From Lactococcus formosensis (lineage in GTDB: Bacteria; Bacillota; Bacilli; Lactobacillales; Streptococcaceae): a stretch of DNA of 64,000 nucleotides. This document shows, piece after piece, positions 27,793 through 37,101 of this stretch; the first letter of the stretch is position 1, and each line of letters opens with the position of its first letter. The stretch spans positions 19,848 through 83,847 of the forward strand of contig NZ_BOVP01000008.1 of assembly GCF_018403745.1 (NCBI RefSeq), written 5' to 3'. The notes under the pieces were generated by a model. The model was not told the origin of the DNA and ran no database searches. It worked only from the letters and a program-made list of their open reading frames with translations. A program made the translations under genes and the position numbers.

Positions 27793-30300
27793 TTATAGTC
27801 TATCTTTAAGCTCCCACAAAAAGTTTAAAGCTTCACGCGCCGTCATATTATCGACATTCGTTTCTTTTAACATTTCAATCAGCTCTTGATGATTGTCTTC
27901 AAATGCAAAAAGACTCAATTGTTCTTTTTCAACTTCAGGTGCCTTACTCATCACCGGCTTATTCTCCAATTTTTGCAGAATAATGTCAGCACGTTCAAGT
28001 AATTTTGAGGGCAGTCCTGCAATTTTAGCAACATGAATACCATAGGATTTATCTGCTGGACCTTCCGTAATCTTATGCAAGAAGGTCACATCACCCCCCT
28101 TCTCTAAAGTAGCAACGTGTACATTTTCTAGCTCTTCAAGACTGTCTGACAACTCCGTTAACTCATGGTAATGCGTCGCAAAGAGCGTCTTAGCATGGAT
28201 ATTATCATGTATATACTCAATAATCGACTGCGCCAGAGCCATTCCATCATAAGTTGCAGTGCCTCGTCCAAGTTCATCAAAAATAATTAAAGAATGCGAC
28301 GTAGCATGTTGGATAGCATGATTGGCTTCCATCATCTCAACCATGAAGGTCGACTCACCTGAGATTAAATTATCACTTGCACCAATGCGTGTAAAAATCG
28401 CATCAAATATTGGAAGTTCAGCTACCTCAGCTGGTACGAAAGAGCCCAACTGTGCCATAATGACAATCATCGCAAATTGACGCATGTAGGTTGATTTACC
28501 AGACATATTTGGCCCTGTGATGAGTTGAATTGCAGTTTGATCTGGTAAATTAATGTCATTTGGTACGTATTCTTGAGCTCCGAGAACACTCTCAACCACA
28601 GGATGACGCCCTTTTATAATGTTGACCTTACGCTCAGGAGTAAAAATTGGACGGATATACTGGTATTTTTCAGCAACGGTCGCTAGGCTTTGCAAACAAT
28701 CAATACTGGCAATTGCTTTTGCTAATTTCTGCAAGCGCGAGATATACTGTTCAGTCTCTGTACGTACTTGCGCAAAAAGATCGTATTCTAAAACACTCGA
28801 TTTTTCACGCGCTTCAAGCATAATTTCTTCAATTTCAGCCAACTCTTTTGAACCAAAACGTTCAGAATTTTTCAACGTTGCCTTACGATAAAAGTGGTCA
28901 GGAACACTGCCAAGCTGACTCTGCGTAATATGGAAATAATAACCGTCTTTGCGGTTAAAATCAATTCTTAATGTCGGGATTCCTGTATTGACTTTTTCTT
29001 TCGCTTCCAACTCTGCTATCCATGAGGTACCGTTTGTTAAAGCTTCCCGATATTTATCCAGTTGCTCATTATAACCTGTCTTAATGACTCCTCCTTCAGT
29101 AATGACACGCTGGGCTGATTCATCAATTGCTTGGCGTATTAAGCTGATAAGTTCCGGAATTTCATCAAGTTGAGAGATTAAAGGGTCCAGAGCCGCATTG
29201 TTCATGGTCAGTAAAACATTTTTAATGCCTGGGACATTAGACAAGGAATTTTCTAACTGTAAATAATCAACGGGAAGAACTTTACCGAAGGACACACGAG
29301 AAGCCAGGCGTTCAAGGTCATAAACTCCCTTTAGAGCCTCAATCAAATCTGCACGTTCAAAGAAATTATCCACAAAGAGTTGCACAATATCCGCACGTTT
29401 CTTGATTTCACTGGAAGAAATCAACGGACGGTCTACCCAGCTACGGAGTAAACGTGTGCCCATAGCTGTTTTGGTTTCATCAAGCAACCAATAGAGCGTC
29501 CCATGTTTTTTTCCTTCTCGCTTATTGGCGGTTAACTCTAGAGAAGACTTCGTTGCAAAGTCCATTTGCAGAAAATCTTTTATTTCATAATGTTCCACTT
29601 CCTGCAAGTGACTCAAATCCCTTAATTGGGTGCGATTAACATAGGCTAGGAGTTTTGAAGCTACTTGATTCTCCAAGGAAGAAAGTGTTGATGAAATATC
29701 TTCATAATCATATTGTTCTGAAACCATCACATTCAGCTGTTTTTCAAAAACATGTCTATCATCGTCTGATAGCTCATATCCAACAACAATTTCACGTGCT
29801 TTTAGGGATGATATCTCACTGAGTGCTGATGAAAAATCAGATAACTGCGTTGCTTTGAATTCGCCTGTCGATAGATCCATATAAGCCAAAGCAAATGTCG
29901 CAGCGGATTGATCTAGAGCCACTAAAAAGTTATTCTCCGTTGTTAGGCCCACATCTACAGCTGTACCTGGTGTGATAACTTGAGTGACAGCACGTTTGAC
30001 GATACCAACAGCTGTTTTAGGATCTTCCATTTGCTCTGCCACAGCAACTTTATGGCCCAGACTTACAAGTTGTTCGATATATTGCTCTGCTGAATGGTGA
30101 GGAACACCTGCCATCGGAATCGGATTTTCTGCATTCTTATTGCGCGAAGTCAGAGATAATTCTAAAATTTGGGCTGCATTCACTGCATCTTCATAAAAAA
30201 GCTCGTAAAAATCTCCCATGCGAAAGAGCAAAAAAGCATCTGGATAATCAGCTTTGATATCAAGATATTGCTGCATTCCTGGTGAAATTTTTTCAGACAT
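27793..30300 (-). CDS. mutS: DNA mismatch repair protein MutS
   Basis: 835 aa. The N-terminal mismatch-recognition domain has the F-x-E wedge ([14 protein letters not shown], about 26-39); clamp and lever domains follow; the ATPase has Walker [10 protein letters not shown], signature ESTFMVEM, Walker [11 protein letters not shown]. The C-terminal LSLF region (QLSLFAF) may hold the clamp-binding motif. It is downstream of ylbF and argR on the minus strand with its own TATAAT about 37 nt upstream and AAGAAG as ribosome-binding site. Confidence 0.97.
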   Translation of the reverse strand: MSEKISPGMQQYLDIKADYPDAFLLFRMGDFYELFYEDAVNAAQILELSLTSRNKNAENPIPMAGVPHHSAEQYIEQLVSLGHKVAVAEQMEDPKTAVGIVKRAVTQVITPGTAVDVGLTTENNFLVALDQSAATFALAYMDLSTGEFKATQLSDFSSALSEISSLKAREIVVGYELSDDDRHVFEKQLNVMVSEQYDYEDISSTLSSLENQVASKLLAYVNRTQLRDLSHLQEVEHYEIKDFLQMDFATKSSLELTANKREGKKHGTLYWLLDETKTAMGTRLLRSWVDRPLISSSEIKKRADIVQLFVDNFFERADLIEALKGVYDLERLASRVSFGKVLPVDYLQLENSLSNVPGIKNVLLTMNNAALDPLISQLDEIPELISLIRQAIDESAQRVITEGGVIKTGYNEQLDKYREALTNGTSWIAELEAKEKVNTGIPTLRIDFNRKDGYYFHITQSQLGSVPDHFYRKATLKNSERFGSKELAEIEEIMLEAREKSSVLEYDLFAQVRTETEQYISRLQKLAKAIASIDCLQSLATVAEKYQYIRPIFTPERKVNIIKGRHPVVESVLGAQEYVPNDINLPDQTAIQLITGPNMSGKSTYMRQFAMIVIMAQLGSFVPAEVAELPIFDAIFTRIGASDNLISGESTFMVEMMEANHAIQHATSHSLIIFDELGRGTATYDGMALAQSIIEYIHDNIHAKTLFATHYHELTELSDSLEELENVHVATLEKGGDVTFLHKITEGPADKSYGIHVAKIAGLPSKLLERADIILQKLENKPVMSKAPEVEKEQLSLFAFEDNHQELIEMLKETNVDNMTAREALNFLWELKDRL

Positions 30301-30378
30301 ATAATTCTTCTTTCTTTTGAAAATTCTTTGCTTCTATTATAACATACAAAAAGCCAGCTCAACCTTGTAGGTAAAACA

Positions 30379-30400
30379 AAAAGGACACAAGATCCTTTTC
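30379..30400 (-). terminator. Terminator after ylbF
   Basis: Minus strand AAAAGGA-TCTTGTG-TCCTTTT then TTG; moderate stem of 7 bp. Confidence 0.65.
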
Positions 30401-30403
30401 CTA

Positions 30404-30751
30404 TCATCCTTCATGTCCTAAGGCTTCATTAACTTTACTTTCTATCTCACCTGTCACATAGTTCAAAAGAGCATCAACAGGCTGCATTTTTAAAAGATAG
30501 TCTTCAACTAAGGGGTCATTTTTTAGAGACTTGTGTATGCTTTGTGCTGCATTGGATGTCTCTTTAAAGGCCTGTATCTTGCCTATTTTTTGATAGAGAA
30601 CAGCCTCTTTCTGAAGCTCCTTCATTTTACTTTGTTGCTCAAACACTTCTTTTTCTTTTTGTAAGGCATCTTCTGCTTTTTGAAAGGCCTTAACATAATC
30701 CAAATCAAGAATATGAGCTATCAATTTTTCTTTACTTGCATTATAAGGCAT
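30404..30751 (-). CDS. YlbF/YmcA family protein
   Basis: 115 aa, almost fully helical, of the Com_YlbF family ([17 protein letters not shown], then [16 protein letters not shown]). In Bacillus, YlbF, YmcA and YaaT form a complex that supports RNase Y; whether this paralogue does the same is not shown. The ATG at 30749-30751 has GGAG 7 nt upstream and lies within the 3' end of argR, so the two are translationally coupled. Confidence 0.85.
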   Translation of the reverse strand: MPYNASKEKLIAHILDLDYVKAFQKAEDALQKEKEVFEQQSKMKELQKEAVLYQKIGKIQAFKETSNAAQSIHKSLKNDPLVEDYLLKMQPVDALLNYVTGEIESKVNEALGHEG

Positions 30752-31187
30752 CTTCAATCTCCAAGGCTAAACTTTCTGCTGTCGCTTCATCCCTGCAGAT
30801 GAGCAATAAGGTATCTGCACCAGCCAAAGTCCCTAAAATTTCTGGTCGTTGCTCATCATCAAAGGCATTCGCCAAAAGATCTGCCTCTCCTAAGTGTGTA
30901 TGTACAACTACGTTAACACTAGCTACATCAACTTTCAGTACAAAGTTAGTCAAGTATTGTTGTAACAAAGATTGTGAAGGAGAATTAAGCTCTGTCAAAA
31001 AAACATAAAAGCTCTTGCCATCTTCACGTTTTTTGATAATATGCAACTCACGAATATCACGTGACAAACTCGCCTGAGTAATCTTTACCCCTCTAGATTC
31101 TAGGACACTCTGAAGTTCTTCCTGTGTCGCAATCTTATTTTCAGAGATAATTTGCTTAATTAAATTTAATCGTTCTTCTCTTTTCAT
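30741..31187 (-). CDS. argR: Arginine repressor family regulator
   Basis: 148 aa from the ATG at 31185-31187. The N-terminal winged HTH ([29 protein letters not shown]) and the C-terminal oligomerisation/arginine-binding domain ([29 protein letters not shown]) are typical. Lactococci carry two paralogues (ArgR and AhrC); position beside argS and mutS matches streptococcal argR, but I cannot tell which lactococcal paralogue this is. The extended -10 lies 6 nt before the ATG, which excludes the longer frame to 31214. Confidence 0.92.
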   Translation of the reverse strand: MKREERLNLIKQIISENKIATQEELQSVLESRGVKITQASLSRDIRELHIIKKREDGKSFYVFLTELNSPSQSLLQQYLTNFVLKVDVASVNVVVHTHLGEADLLANAFDDEQRPEILGTLAGADTLLLICRDEATAESLALEIEDAL

Positions 31188-31202
31188 AGTCTCATTATAG
31201 CA
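31185..31202 (-). promoter_or_regulatory. Leaderless-type promoter of argR
   Basis: Minus strand TGC-TATAAT (31194-31202), 6 nt (GAGACT), ATG. Confidence 0.72.
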
Positions 31203-31546
31203 TAAAAATAACAAACAAAATACAGGAATGAAGGCGCATTTATCATTATCTCAACTTATTATTTATACATATTTTCCCTCTTGGGATAAAAATATATGCA
31301 CCCATCCTCATAAGACCAATGGATAAAGAGACCTCTTCCTTGCTTCAACCATTCCATCTTCTAATCCAAAATGTATAAAAATACAAAATATATCTTTTAT
31401 TATTTTTTCAGTCCGTAAATTCAACACATCGCACAAAAAAACATCTATGAAAAATAATGCTCTTTATCCTATGAGTTATTTGGCTCACTTCACTCATAAA
31501 GCTTAAAATTTAACACAATAAGCACTATACTTTTTTATTTCTATTA
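31203..31546. promoter_or_regulatory. argR-argS divergent intergenic region with candidate ARG box
   Basis: About 345 nt with no credible ORF. AT-rich. TGTATAAAAATACA (31372-31385) is a 5-4-5 palindrome of the ARG-box type; TTATTTATACATATTTT near 31260 is a weaker variant. No structured RNA was recognised. Confidence 0.4.
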
Positions 31547-31564
31547 TGGTATAATTATTCCATG
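31547..31564 (+). promoter_or_regulatory. Leaderless-type promoter of argS
   Basis: TGG-TATAAT (31547-31555), 6 nt (TATTCC), ATG at 31562. Confidence 0.72.
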
Positions 31565-33250
31565 AATGAAAAACTATTAGCAGCAAAATCTTTGTTCGCC
31601 GTACTCGATGGTGCGCTTGAACTCGAACAAATCGAAAATTTGCTTGAAAAACCAAAATCATCAGAAATGGGCGACATCGCATTTCCAGCTTTCAGTTTAG
31701 CCAAGACTTTGCGCAAAGCCCCACAAATCATCGCTGGTGAAATCGCTGAGAACATTGATGCTACTGGCTTTGATAAAGTAGTTGCTACTGGTCCTTACGT
31801 GAATTTCTTCCTTGACAAAAAAGCTGTTGCCACAGCAGTTATCAATGAAGTTATCACTGAAAAAGAAGACTATGGCGACCAAAATATCGGTCATGGTGCT
31901 AATGTTCCTATTGACATGTCGGCGCCAAACATCGCCAAGCCTTTTTCTATTGGTCATTTGCGCTCAACAGTCATTGGGGACTCTCTTTCGAAGATTTATG
32001 AGAAGATTGGTTACAACACGATCAAAATCAATCACTTGGGAGATTGGGGTAAACAGTTTGGTCTCTTGATCACTGCTTATAAAAAATATGGGGATGAAGC
32101 AACAATCACTGCTAACCCAATCGATGAGTTATTGAAGCTCTATGTGCAAATCAATGCCGAAGCTAAAGAAGATCCAGCGGTAGACGAAGAAGGTCGTGCT
32201 TGGTTCCTTAAGATGGAACAAGGTGACGAGGAAGCCCTTCGCATCTGGAAATGGTTCTCTGATGTCAGCTTGATTGAATTTAACCGTATTTACGGTAAAT
32301 TAGGTATTGAGTTTGATCACTTTACAGGTGAATCTTTCTACTCTGATAAGATGGATGCCGTTGTTGAAGACTTAGAATCAAAAGGCTTAATGCACGAATC
32401 TAAAGGTGCGATGGTTGTCGACCTCGAAAAGTATAACCTCAATCCTGCTTTGATTAAGAAAACTGATGGTGCAACCTTGTACATCACACGTGACTTGGCA
32501 ACAGCAATGTACCGTAAAGCAACTTTTGATTTTGTAAAATCACTTTATGTTGTTGGTGGCGAGCAACAAAACCACTTCAAACAATTAAAAGCAGTACTCA
32601 AGGAAGCCGGTTATGACTGGTCAGATAACATGACACACGTGTCCTTTGGTATGGTTACGCAAGGCGGGAAAAAATTCTCAACACGTAAAGGTCACGTTGT
32701 TAAACTAGAGACAACACTTGACGAAGCGGTAGAACGTGCTCTGAAGCAAATCAACGAGAAAAATCCTGACTTGCCAAACAAAGAGCGTGTCGCACAACAA
32801 GTTGGTGTTGGTGCCGTGAAGTTCTACGACTTAAAAACAGACCGTAACAATGGTTATGACTTCAACCTTGAAGAGATGGTCTCATTTGAAGGTGAGACTG
32901 GCCCATACGTACAATATGCGTATGCACGTATCCGTTCAATCTTACGTAAAGCAAACTATGTACCGCAACCAGTCAATGTTGAAGAAACACCAGCTGAAGC
33001 TTGGGAAATTGTGAAGTTACTCCAAGACTTTGGTAACATTGTTAAACGCGCTGCCGATAAGTATGAGCCTTCTATCATTGCGAAATACTCAATTTCCTTG
33101 GCACAAGCTTTTAACAAATATTATGCACATGTACGTATCCTTGAGGACAACGAAGGGCTTCAAGCACGTTTAGCGCTTGCTAATGCAACTTCTCTTGTCT
33201 TAAAAGAAGCATTGCGTCTGCTTGGTGTGGAAGCACCAGAGGAAATGTAA
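31562..33250 (+). CDS. argS: Arginine--tRNA ligase
   Basis: 562 aa class Ia synthetase. N-terminal Add-1 domain; [17 protein letters not shown] carries the HIGH-type site at about 120-136; the KMSK equivalent is KFSTRKG; the C-terminal anticodon-binding DALR domain has [12 protein letters not shown] and ends VEAPEEM. Free-standing, divergent from argR, with a predicted leaderless mRNA and a strong terminator. Confidence 0.97.
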   Translation: MNEKLLAAKSLFAVLDGALELEQIENLLEKPKSSEMGDIAFPAFSLAKTLRKAPQIIAGEIAENIDATGFDKVVATGPYVNFFLDKKAVATAVINEVITEKEDYGDQNIGHGANVPIDMSAPNIAKPFSIGHLRSTVIGDSLSKIYEKIGYNTIKINHLGDWGKQFGLLITAYKKYGDEATITANPIDELLKLYVQINAEAKEDPAVDEEGRAWFLKMEQGDEEALRIWKWFSDVSLIEFNRIYGKLGIEFDHFTGESFYSDKMDAVVEDLESKGLMHESKGAMVVDLEKYNLNPALIKKTDGATLYITRDLATAMYRKATFDFVKSLYVVGGEQQNHFKQLKAVLKEAGYDWSDNMTHVSFGMVTQGGKKFSTRKGHVVKLETTLDEAVERALKQINEKNPDLPNKERVAQQVGVGAVKFYDLKTDRNNGYDFNLEEMVSFEGETGPYVQYAYARIRSILRKANYVPQPVNVEETPAEAWEIVKLLQDFGNIVKRAADKYEPSIIAKYSISLAQAFNKYYAHVRILEDNEGLQARLALANATSLVLKEALRLLGVEAPEEM

Positions 33251-33276
33251 GTTTTCAAAGTTACAAAAATAATTTT

Positions 33277-33322
33277 AAAAATGAGCTGAGGATAGTATCA
33301 AAATCCTTTGGCTCATTTTTTT
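33277..33322 (+). terminator. argS terminator
   Basis: AAAAATGAGC and GCTCATTTTT arms extended inward by GAGGAT/ATCCTT; T run to 33322. Confidence 0.9.
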
Positions 33323-33465
33323 CATAGATGTTAGTGCAAAAAAATTAACCTCCTACAGATGATTGTCATTGAAATGTAAAACATTGAGCTGATTTATTCT
33401 TTTTTGATAAAATTAAGCTGGGATTTTTCATAAATACTCAAAAAAATAATCACAAGGAAGTAAGG

Positions 33466-33567
33466 ATGTCTGCAAGTAATCTGGATAAGAACTTTGAGCT
33501 CATACCGTCACCTAAAAAACCGAAGGCTAAAGGTTATTGCAAAGGTTCATCGGAGAATCTACAATGA
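33466..33567 (+). CDS. 33-aa small ORF overlapping the zinc-ribbon gene
   Basis: ATG at 33466 after AAGGAAGTAAGG. Lysine/proline-rich middle (PSPKKPKAKG), one cysteine, no membrane segment. Its TGA overlaps the next ATG (ATGA), the layout of translational coupling. TAAAAT with TGA at about 33407-33415 is a possible promoter. It may be a small protein, a coupling peptide, or the remains of a longer N-terminus; I recognise no homologue. Confidence 0.5.
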   Translation: MSASNLDKNFELIPSPKKPKAKGYCKGSSENLQ

Positions 33568-34232
33568 GAAATAAAGCTATGAAAGCTATCAACTGTCAAA
33601 ATTGTGGGGCTTCTGACTTTATAAACTTAAACGGTAAAACTATTTGCGCCTACTGCCATACTGAATACAGAATATCAAACTCTAAATATCGTCATCGAAA
33701 ATTTTTCTCGATAACAATAAGTCTTTTTGCTATTGTTATCCTATCATTATTAAAATACGTACAACCGTTCTATCTGCAGCAAGCAAAAGAACCCGCTTCC
33801 CCTAGTACTGAAATACAAAACGAAAAATACGAAAATACTCAAAAGAGCGACGAGCTGCCATCAATTCCTCCTCCAGAACAAAAATATAGCTTTGCAGACA
33901 AAAAGAAGTTTGCTCACGACAATATTACCAAACTTCAAGGGTGGAATTTGGAAAAATTTAATCAAATCCAAGTCGCCCAAACCCATCTTTCAGAAAACAA
34001 CAAGCATTTGACATACAGTGAGGGAGATCTTTTTACAACTGTCATCCAGAATGTGGGGAGTCAGCCTACTCATCTCAAAGAAGATATTGATGGCTATTTT
34101 AACCCTATTCACGTGGCAACTTGGAGTACAGGAGAGTTACTTGCAGAAGGCTATGTCTCAATCATCATCGTTTACGACGATACTACGAATAATATCATCA
34201 GTAAACATTTATCAGGTTCACTCTATGAATAG
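33564..34232 (+). CDS. Membrane protein with N-terminal zinc ribbon
   Basis: 222 aa from the ATG at 33564 (GGAG upstream; overlaps the small ORF by 4 nt). Zinc ribbon INCQNCGA...CAYCHTEY at about 10-35 (C-x2-C...C-x2-C), one membrane segment (about 46-66, SITISLFAIVILSLLKYV), then a Pro/Glu/Ser-rich stretch and an extracytoplasmic domain (about 100-222) of unknown fold. Similar zinc-ribbon plus single-TM proteins occur in streptococci and lactococci. Function unknown. Confidence 0.75.
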   Translation: MRNKAMKAINCQNCGASDFINLNGKTICAYCHTEYRISNSKYRHRKFFSITISLFAIVILSLLKYVQPFYLQQAKEPASPSTEIQNEKYENTQKSDELPSIPPPEQKYSFADKKKFAHDNITKLQGWNLEKFNQIQVAQTHLSENNKHLTYSEGDLFTTVIQNVGSQPTHLKEDIDGYFNPIHVATWSTGELLAEGYVSIIIVYDDTTNNIISKHLSGSLYE

Positions 34233-34241
34233 ATAGAAAAC

Positions 34242-34294
34242 GAAGATATAAATAAAATCCACTACAATTTTGTGTGGATTTTATTTATATCTTC
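34242..34294. terminator. Long bidirectional terminator
   Basis: A perfect 21-bp inverted repeat (34242-34262 and 34274-34294; GAAGATATAAATAAAATCCA in the left arm) with an 11-nt loop between convergent genes; it touches the stop of the reductase gene. Confidence 0.85.
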
Positions 34295-35178
34295 TATTTA
34301 TTCGGTCTCACGCCTTCTGGCCACCAAAGTTTAATCAGCGCTTGGGTACCATCATTTTCATATCCTTCTCCTGCTAAACGATCATAAAGTTTTTTCGCTC
34401 CTGCTGTGGCAGGAAGTTCAATCCCCATTTTTTCAGCCTCAACTAAAGCAATTCCTAAATCTTTAATAAAATGTTTAACGAAGAAGCCCGCACTAAAGTC
34501 CTCACGTAAAATACGTGGTGCATAATTGGTCATTGACCAAGTAGCAGCCGATCCGCCGCCCACTGTTTGAAGGACTTTTTCTACATCTAAACCAGCTTTA
34601 TCTGCATAAACCATTAGTTCTGTCATTGCAGTCATCGTTCCCGCAATTGCGATTTGATTCGCCATTTTGGTATGTTGGCCCGCTCCTGCTGCACCTTGAC
34701 GTGTAATTGTTTTACCTATAGTTTCAAAGTAAGGCAAGAGATGTGCATAGGCTTCTTCCTCACCACCTACCATGATCGTTAAGCTGGCATTCTTCGCCCC
34801 AATGTCACCTCCCGATACTGGAGCATCTAAAGCCGAAGCTCCCGCTTCTTTTGCAGCCTGATAGATCTCTTGTGCCAAAGCAGGCTCTGATGTTGTCATA
34901 TCTACTAGAAACGTACCTTGTACATCTGCCTTAAATACACCTTTTTCGCCGAAATAAATTTCGCGAACATCTTTGGGATAGCCTACAATAGAAAAAACAA
35001 TATCCGTTACTTCTGCAATTTCTTGCGGTGTCGCGCAGTAAGTTGCTCCACGCGCTACTAAAGAATCAGTTTTTGCTTTTGTTCTATTATAAACATACAG
35101 CTCATTGCCTGCATCAAGTAAATGACCTGCCATTGCTGCGCCCATTACTCCTGTACCGATAAATCCGATTTTTGCCAT
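34294..35178 (-). CDS. NAD(P)-dependent beta-hydroxyacid dehydrogenase (GarR/HIBADH family)
   Basis: 294 aa. Rossmann motif IGFIGTGVMGAAMA at 4-17, substrate-binding DAPVSGGDIGAKNASL at about 120, catalytic lysine in HTKMANQ (about 170) and the C-terminal KDLGIALVEA. This is the tartronate semialdehyde reductase / 3-hydroxyisobutyrate dehydrogenase family; the exact substrate is not predictable. SD AAGGAG is upstream of the ATG. A 68-codon gene lies 10 nt upstream in the same direction. Confidence 0.9.
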   Translation of the reverse strand: MAKIGFIGTGVMGAAMAGHLLDAGNELYVYNRTKAKTDSLVARGATYCATPQEIAEVTDIVFSIVGYPKDVREIYFGEKGVFKADVQGTFLVDMTTSEPALAQEIYQAAKEAGASALDAPVSGGDIGAKNASLTIMVGGEEEAYAHLLPYFETIGKTITRQGAAGAGQHTKMANQIAIAGTMTAMTELMVYADKAGLDVEKVLQTVGGGSAATWSMTNYAPRILREDFSAGFFVKHFIKDLGIALVEAEKMGIELPATAGAKKLYDRLAGEGYENDGTQALIKLWWPEGVRPNK

Positions 35179-35188
35179 GATTTCTCCT

Positions 35189-35395
35189 TTATTTGTTCAA
35201 TCTTCTTTGCCTTGCTACTGTTCGACGTAAGACTTTTATCTTTTGATTACGGTAATCTTCTAACTTATAGCTTTTCAGCAATTTTTCAATCCCAATACGC
35301 GTTAAGCCAACTTCCTCTCCTATATTTGCTAATGCGCGGAGGGGGTTTTCATCTATACGCTCCTGTAGTTCTTCTTTTGTCAATCTTCTTGCCAT
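35189..35395 (-). CDS. Small basic protein, 68 aa, possible helix-turn-helix
   Basis: Strongly charged, mostly helical. ALANIGEEVGLTRIGIEKLL (about 21-40) looks like a helix-turn-helix, and the C-terminus is Arg/Lys-rich (VARQRRLNK). No family recognised with certainty. AAGAGGTG precedes the ATG; it lies just after the tRNA-Leu terminator and 10 nt before the GarR-like gene. Confidence 0.6.
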   Translation of the reverse strand: MARRLTKEELQERIDENPLRALANIGEEVGLTRIGIEKLLKSYKLEDYRNQKIKVLRRTVARQRRLNK

Positions 35396-35412
35396 ATATT
35401 CACCTCTTAAAT

Positions 35413-35437
35413 AAAAAAATCCCGCCTAAGCGAGATT
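35413..35437 (-). terminator. Terminator after tRNA-Leu(CAG)
   Basis: Minus strand AATCTCGC-TTAG-GCGGGATT followed by TTTTT. Confidence 0.85.
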
Positions 35438-35448
35438 GTAACTAGTTA

Positions 35449-35531
35449 TGGGGGAGAGGGGATTTGAACCCCCACGCCCTTACGAGCACATGCACCTGAA
35501 GCATGCGTGTCTGCCATTCCACCACTCCCCC
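35449..35531 (-). tRNA. tRNA-Leu (anticodon CAG)
   Basis: 83 nt class II tRNA. Acceptor GGGGGAG / CTCCCCC, discriminator A, anticodon stem CATGC / GCATG around loop TTCAGGT, T loop TTCAAAT. CCA is not encoded. Confidence 0.95.
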
Positions 35532-35578
35532 AGCACTACCTATAATACCAGTTTCAATAGTGTTTTGCAAGAAATAGC

Positions 35579-35947
35579 TTACGCGCCTGTATGCCCTAAA
35601 AAGATGGCTAAAATCAGGACTGCAAGTACCAACATTGTAATAATGACGTACATCTTATCGCCCTCTTTTGTGAAGGCAAAAATAGAAGCAACCACACGAA
35701 GTACAGGTGTTAAGATTAAAAGAAACAGACCAGTCATAAGCCAAGCGAAGGGTTTAAAAGCGACAAGCCCCTCTGCAATTTCCGACAAGCCTCGAGGATA
35801 AGTCGTCCCTAGGTAACCAGAATGCCCCGTGAAAACAAACATCATTAAACCAATAATGATGATTGCCGAACTAATAAATACACCTGTCCTTAAAATTTTT
35901 CCTATTCTGAGTTCAATTTCAAGTAATTTTTCTTTTTCTTCTGTCAT
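35579..35947 (-). CDS. DUF1634 membrane protein
   Basis: 122 aa with three membrane segments (about 20-42, 68-90, 98-119) and the DUF1634 pattern RIGKILRTGVFISSAIIIIG. It overlaps the TauE/SafE gene upstream by 4 nt (ATGA), the usual pairing for this family, so it probably assists that transporter. Exact role unknown. Confidence 0.88.
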   Translation of the reverse strand: MTEEKEKLLEIELRIGKILRTGVFISSAIIIIGLMMFVFTGHSGYLGTTYPRGLSEIAEGLVAFKPFAWLMTGLFLLILTPVLRVVASIFAFTKEGDKMYVIITMLVLAVLILAIFLGHTGA

Positions 35948-36789
35948 AAGCCAAGTCCTTTAAGTATCATTTGTAAAGCCATAAGACCAATTACAGGAAT
36001 AAATATCAAACGAATCGTCCGAGCAGGTAAATGTGGCATAATACGTGAGCCAATGGCTGCCCCCGCTACAATCCCTATCGCTAAAGGGCCTGCTAAGGAC
36101 GGATTAACATAACCGTTAAAGAAATAAACTGTCGCTGACGCTGCTGCAGTTACGCCAATCATGAGGTTTGAGGTTGCGGTTGACGGTTTTAGTGGCATTT
36201 TCATCGTTGTATCCATGGCCAAAACCTTAAACGCCCCCGAACCGATACCTAAAAGCCCAGAAGCTATACCCGCCCCAAACATAATCGTTGCACCAGCTGG
36301 AACTTTTTCCACTTGATAATCAACTTCTTTTCCTGTTTGTTTATCAAAGTAAGATGAATTAAGCTTCATCTTTTCTGCCCACTTGTCTGAGGTAACGTTT
36401 TGTAAGACTTTTTCACCTTGGTGTAGCTTGCGCCACATATTGTAGGCTTGAAAAATTAATAAACAAGCAAAAAGAATATTTAATACCGCAGCATTAAATA
36501 ATCCAGCTAAAAATGCTCCTAGTAAGCCACCAATCGTAGTAAATATTTCCAAGAACATGGCAACACGAACATTGACTAGATCATCTTTTAAATAGGAAAT
36601 GGCGGCACCTGAACTTGTTGCAATAACAGCGACAATACTTGCACCGATTGCATACTTTATATCCACACCAAAAAAAGAGGTAATAATCGGAGTGATAATA
36701 ATTCCACCACCAAGACCTAAAATGCTTCCTACAATACCGGCAACAACGCCAAGTACAAGCATAGAGAGTGTAAAAGTTAATAAAGACAT
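35944..36789 (-). CDS. TauE/SafE family sulfite/organic-anion exporter
   Basis: 281 aa with about eight membrane segments and the duplicated family motif: VAGIVGSILGLGGGIIITP near the N-terminus and ASGLLGIGSGAFKVLAMD in the second half. Probably exports sulfite, sulfoacetate or a related anion. Coupled to DUF1634. TAGAAT with TGA upstream lies 6 nt before the ATG, predicting a leaderless mRNA. Confidence 0.9.
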   Translation of the reverse strand: MSLLTFTLSMLVLGVVAGIVGSILGLGGGIIITPIITSFFGVDIKYAIGASIVAVIATSSGAAISYLKDDLVNVRVAMFLEIFTTIGGLLGAFLAGLFNAAVLNILFACLLIFQAYNMWRKLHQGEKVLQNVTSDKWAEKMKLNSSYFDKQTGKEVDYQVEKVPAGATIMFGAGIASGLLGIGSGAFKVLAMDTTMKMPLKPSTATSNLMIGVTAAASATVYFFNGYVNPSLAGPLAIGIVAGAAIGSRIMPHLPARTIRLIFIPVIGLMALQMILKGLGL

Positions 36790-36804
36790 ATCCCTATTCT
36801 ATCA
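36787..36804 (-). promoter_or_regulatory. Leaderless-type promoter of the TauE gene
   Basis: Minus strand TGA-TAGAAT, 6 nt (AGGGAT), ATG. AGGGA could be read as a very close Shine-Dalgarno, but it is only 1 nt from the ATG. Confidence 0.55.
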
Positions 36805-36898
36805 CTTTCATGCGAAAGAATCTCAGTTCAAAGGTGCAAAGATAATTTTGTGATATAATTTTCTTAGTAGTAAATTTTTCTAATACAAGGAAATCATT

Positions 36899-37078
36899 AT
36901 GAATCGTAAAGAGCTTGAAGAAAGACTTCAAAAAGAATTAAACTTACCTTTTTATCGTGCTAAAATTGCTGAGCGTAACTACACAGAAGCTGAGTATCAG
37001 GATATGAAGACCCAATTAAACAAAGACTATCTAGACTATGTCGATACCTATATCGACTATGCTGAGAATGATGTTTGA
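36899..37078 (+). CDS. Small acidic protein, 59 aa, upstream of zwf
   Basis: ATG at 36899 with CAAGGAAA upstream and TATAAT about 42 nt before it. Charged and helical, rich in Tyr/Asp/Glu at the C-terminus (DYLDYVDTYIDYAEN). No family recognised. It ends 23 nt before zwf, so it is probably co-transcribed with it. Confidence 0.7.
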   Translation: MNRKELEERLQKELNLPFYRAKIAERNYTEAEYQDMKTQLNKDYLDYVDTYIDYAENDV

Positions 37079-37101
37079 TAATTAATAGAAAGAAGATATT
37101 T

